Source: JBOGFC01 sp050742155 (lineage in GTDB: Bacteria; Actinomycetota; Acidimicrobiia; Spongiisociales; JALYHC01). Taken from it: 19,227 nt of DNA. The notes below the pieces were generated by a model, which worked only from the letters and a program-made list of their open reading frames with translations, made no database searches and had not been told where the DNA came from. The DNA is taken from contig JBOGFC010000162.1 of the NCBI GenBank assembly GCA_050742155.1, positions 1 through 19,227 of the forward strand, in the 5' to 3' direction. This document shows, piece by piece, positions 17,820 through 19,227 of this stretch (position 1 is its first letter; every line of letters begins with the position of its first letter). Position numbers and translations under genes: made by a program.

Positions 17820-17874
17820 CCTCGTTCTGGCGCGCGAACTTCCCGCTATGACACGATCCTTGCGCGCCAGAACG
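17820..17874. repeat. 55-bp palindromic repeat, copy B, between nusB and the pyr promoter
   Basis: GTTCTGGCGCGC and GCGCGCCAGAAC form a perfect 12-bp inverted repeat near the ends. The arms match copy A at 13798-13852; the 17-base core differs. It starts 6 bases after the nusB stop and ends 5 bases from the extended -10, so it occupies the -35 region. No target duplication is visible. Confidence 0.85.
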
Positions 17875-17880
17875 GAATCG

Positions 17881-18240
17881 TCAGGGCCGTTCTCGCTTGG
17901 CCAGGGTGGCCAGCACTCCGTTGACGAAGGCTCCGCTCCGCTCGGTCGAGAACTCCTTGGCCAGCCGAACGGCTTCGGAGATGACCACCCCGACCGGGGT
18001 CTCCGGCTGGTGGCGGAGCTCGTAGAGCCCCAGCCGCAACAGGCTGCGGTCGACCGGGGGCATCCGCTCCACCCTCCATCCCTGGGCGACCTCCTCGAGC
18101 GTGCGGTCCAGCTCCTCACGGCAGGCGAGGACCCCCTCGACCAGTCGTCGCGCCCGTCCGGTGAGGGGCGTCAGGTCGCCTCCCTGCTCCACCTGATAGA
18201 GGGCCTCCAGTGCCAGCCGCCGGGTGTCCGGCCTAGGCAC
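17881..18240 (-). CDS. nusB: Transcription antitermination factor NusB
   Basis: It works with NusE (S10) on boxA RNA, chiefly for rRNA antitermination. The 119-residue all-helical protein begins with the RRLALEALYQVEQGG segment. It includes WRVERMPPVDRSLLRLGLYEL and the C-terminal signature PVGVVISEAVRLAKEFSTERSGAFVNGVLATLA. The GTG at 18240 overlaps the efp stop by 8 nt; no clear ribosome-binding site is visible, so translation is probably coupled to efp. From memory, the efp-nusB pair upstream of pyrR matches Corynebacterium order. Confidence 0.95.
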   Translation of the reverse strand: MPRPDTRRLALEALYQVEQGGDLTPLTGRARRLVEGVLACREELDRTLEEVAQGWRVERMPPVDRSLLRLGLYELRHQPETPVGVVISEAVRLAKEFSTERSGAFVNGVLATLAKRERP

Positions 18241-18790
18241 GGGTCAGGTAGGCACCGCTTCGGGTGTCGACCTTGATCACGTCTCCGGTCTCCACGAAGA
18301 GCGGTACCTGCACCACCAGGCCGGTTTGGGTGGTGACCGGCTTGGTGGCGGCCGATACCCGGTCGCCTCGCACGGCCGGCTCCGCATGCACCACCTCGAG
18401 CTCCACGGCGGCCGGCAGCTCCACCCCGATCGGACGCCCGTCGTGCATGGGGAGCACCGCCGTCATCCCCTCGACCAGGAAGTGGGCCGCCTCGCCGACC
18501 TCGGCCGGGTCGAGAGCGAACTGGCTGAAGGTCTCGGTGTCCATGAAGTGGTACCCGAGATCGTCTCGGTACAGGAACTGGTGCTGGCGCCGCTCGATCA
18601 CCGCCTGCTCGACGTCCTCGTCGGCCCGGAAGGTGCGATCCAACACCGCCCCGGTCTCCAGGTTGCGAAGCTTCATCCGCACGAAGGCCTTGCCCTTGCC
18701 CGGCTTGACATGCTGGTACTCGACGATCTGAAAGAGCCCGTTCCCCAGGTCGAGGGCCATCCCCGGCTTGACGTCGTTGGTGGAGATCAA
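18233..18790 (-). CDS. efp: Elongation factor P
   Basis: It relieves ribosome stalling at polyproline. The 185-residue protein has three KOW/OB domains, with the tip loop VKPGKGKAFVR placing K32 at the usual modified-lysine position. The C-terminal signature region includes LVVQVPLFVETGDVIKVDT. The start is TTG at 18790, giving the standard ISTNDVKPGM N-terminus and overlapping the peptidase stop as TTGA. No EF-P modification gene (epmA or earP type) is visible. Many proline-rich motifs in the operon, such as the CarB tail, would not by themselves demand EF-P. Confidence 0.96.
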   Translation of the reverse strand: MISTNDVKPGMALDLGNGLFQIVEYQHVKPGKGKAFVRMKLRNLETGAVLDRTFRADEDVEQAVIERRQHQFLYRDDLGYHFMDTETFSQFALDPAEVGEAAHFLVEGMTAVLPMHDGRPIGVELPAAVELEVVHAEPAVRGDRVSAATKPVTTQTGLVVQVPLFVETGDVIKVDTRSGAYLTRA

Positions 18791-19227
18791 TGCAGGGCCT
18801 GGGGGGATGAGGTGAGCACCACCGGTCCCTCGCCGGTCACCAGCACCATGTCCTCGATGCGGACCCCCCCCTCTCCCGGCCGGTACACCCCGGGTTCCAC
18901 GGTGATGACCTGGCCGGCCGCCAGCACGTCCTCGGAGGTGGAACTCACCTTGGGGTCCTCGTGGATGTCTAGGCCCACCCCGTGCCCGGTGGAGTGCACG
19001 AAGTGCTCCGCCCTCTCCCCCAGCGACTCCCGCGCCGCCCGGTCGACCTCTCGGGCCGGGACCCCTGGCTCGATGACGGCGATGGCCGCCTGCTGGGCCT
19101 CCCGCACGGCCTCGTGGATGTCCGCCCACCCAGCGTCCGGCTCCGAGCCCAGCCAGACGGTGCGGCTCATGTCGGAGTGGTAACCCTGCACCACGCATCC
19201 GTAGTCGAGCAGCAGCAGACCCTCACC
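18787..19227 (-). CDS. Xaa-Pro aminopeptidase / dipeptidase family (M24), C-terminal part, cut by window edge
   Basis: The 146 visible residues are the catalytic end of a pita-bread metallopeptidase that cleaves bonds next to proline. All five metal ligands are present: D8 (LLLLDYG) and D19 (HSDMSRT), the histidine of HSTGHGVGLDIHEDP, and glutamates in TVEPGVY and VRIEDMVLVT. The N-terminal domain lies beyond the right edge, so PepP and PepQ cannot be told apart. Corynebacterium has pepQ in this position (from memory). Its TGA overlaps the efp TTG start, so the genes form one transcription unit. Confidence 0.92.
   Translation of the reverse strand, partial: GEGLLLLDYGCVVQGYHSDMSRTVWLGSEPDAGWADIHEAVREAQQAAIAVIEPGVPAREVDRAARESLGERAEHFVHSTGHGVGLDIHEDPKVSSTSEDVLAAGQVITVEPGVYRPGEGGVRIEDMVLVTGEGPVVLTSSPQALH

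Overview
The window is about 19.2 kb of high-GC chromosome from an actinobacterium. It could be a deep-branching member such as an Acidimicrobiia-like lineage, but that finer placement is inference. Three things support this. There is an actinobacterial integration host factor (mihF). The gene order nusB-pyrR-pyrB-pyrC-carA-carB-(pyrD)-pyrF-mihF-gmk-rpoZ-coaBC-metK-priA-def-fmt-rpe combines, from memory, the arrangements seen in Corynebacterium (pepQ-efp-nusB-pyr) and Mycobacterium (pyr-mihF-gmk-rpoZ-dfp-metK ... priA ... fmt ... rpe). PriA and CoaBC also carry actinobacterial-type sequence substitutions. No rRNA, tRNA or CRISPR array was seen.

All genes lie on the minus strand, so transcription runs from the right edge to the left. 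From 19227 to 17881 lie the end of an Xaa-Pro peptidase, efp and nusB. A 173-nt leader (17708-17880) then carries a palindromic repeat, an extended -10 promoter, a PyrR-binding hairpin and an intrinsic terminator ahead of pyrR. From 17707 to 8766 is the complete set of UMP biosynthesis genes except pyrE and pyrK: pyrR, pyrB, pyrC, carA, carB, pyrD, pyrF. Most junctions overlap by 1-10 nt, which implies translational coupling. From 8707 to 1129 are mihF, gmk, rpoZ, coaBC, metK, priA, def, fmt and rpe, a growth-linked block covering nucleoid structure, GMP, RNA polymerase, CoA, SAM, replication restart and fMet handling. At the left end, a response regulator with a GGDEF-type domain is followed by the first 24 codons of a probable IS1634-family transposase. 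There is no gene-free stretch longer than about 175 bases.

Start codons are strongly skewed to GTG (rpe, fmt, priA, coaBC, pyrF, pyrD, carB, pyrC, nusB), with TTG for efp. Several genes that follow a gap (def, metK, rpe, transposase) have a TANNNT -10 hexamer 6-9 nt before the start codon, which suggests leaderless transcripts.

The most unusual feature is repeat DNA at gene 3' ends inside this essential operon. Two copies of a 55-bp palindromic element have conserved arms and a variable core; one forms the tail of carA and the other lies in the nusB-pyrR leader beside the promoter. An 84-bp tandem repeat extends CarB in frame by 67 residues. An 18-mer of the same repeat ends pyrB. A different GC-rich hairpin repeat ends gmk and supplies the SD-like sequence for rpoZ. 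The PyrR leader also reads as a complete attenuator with mutually exclusive hairpins.
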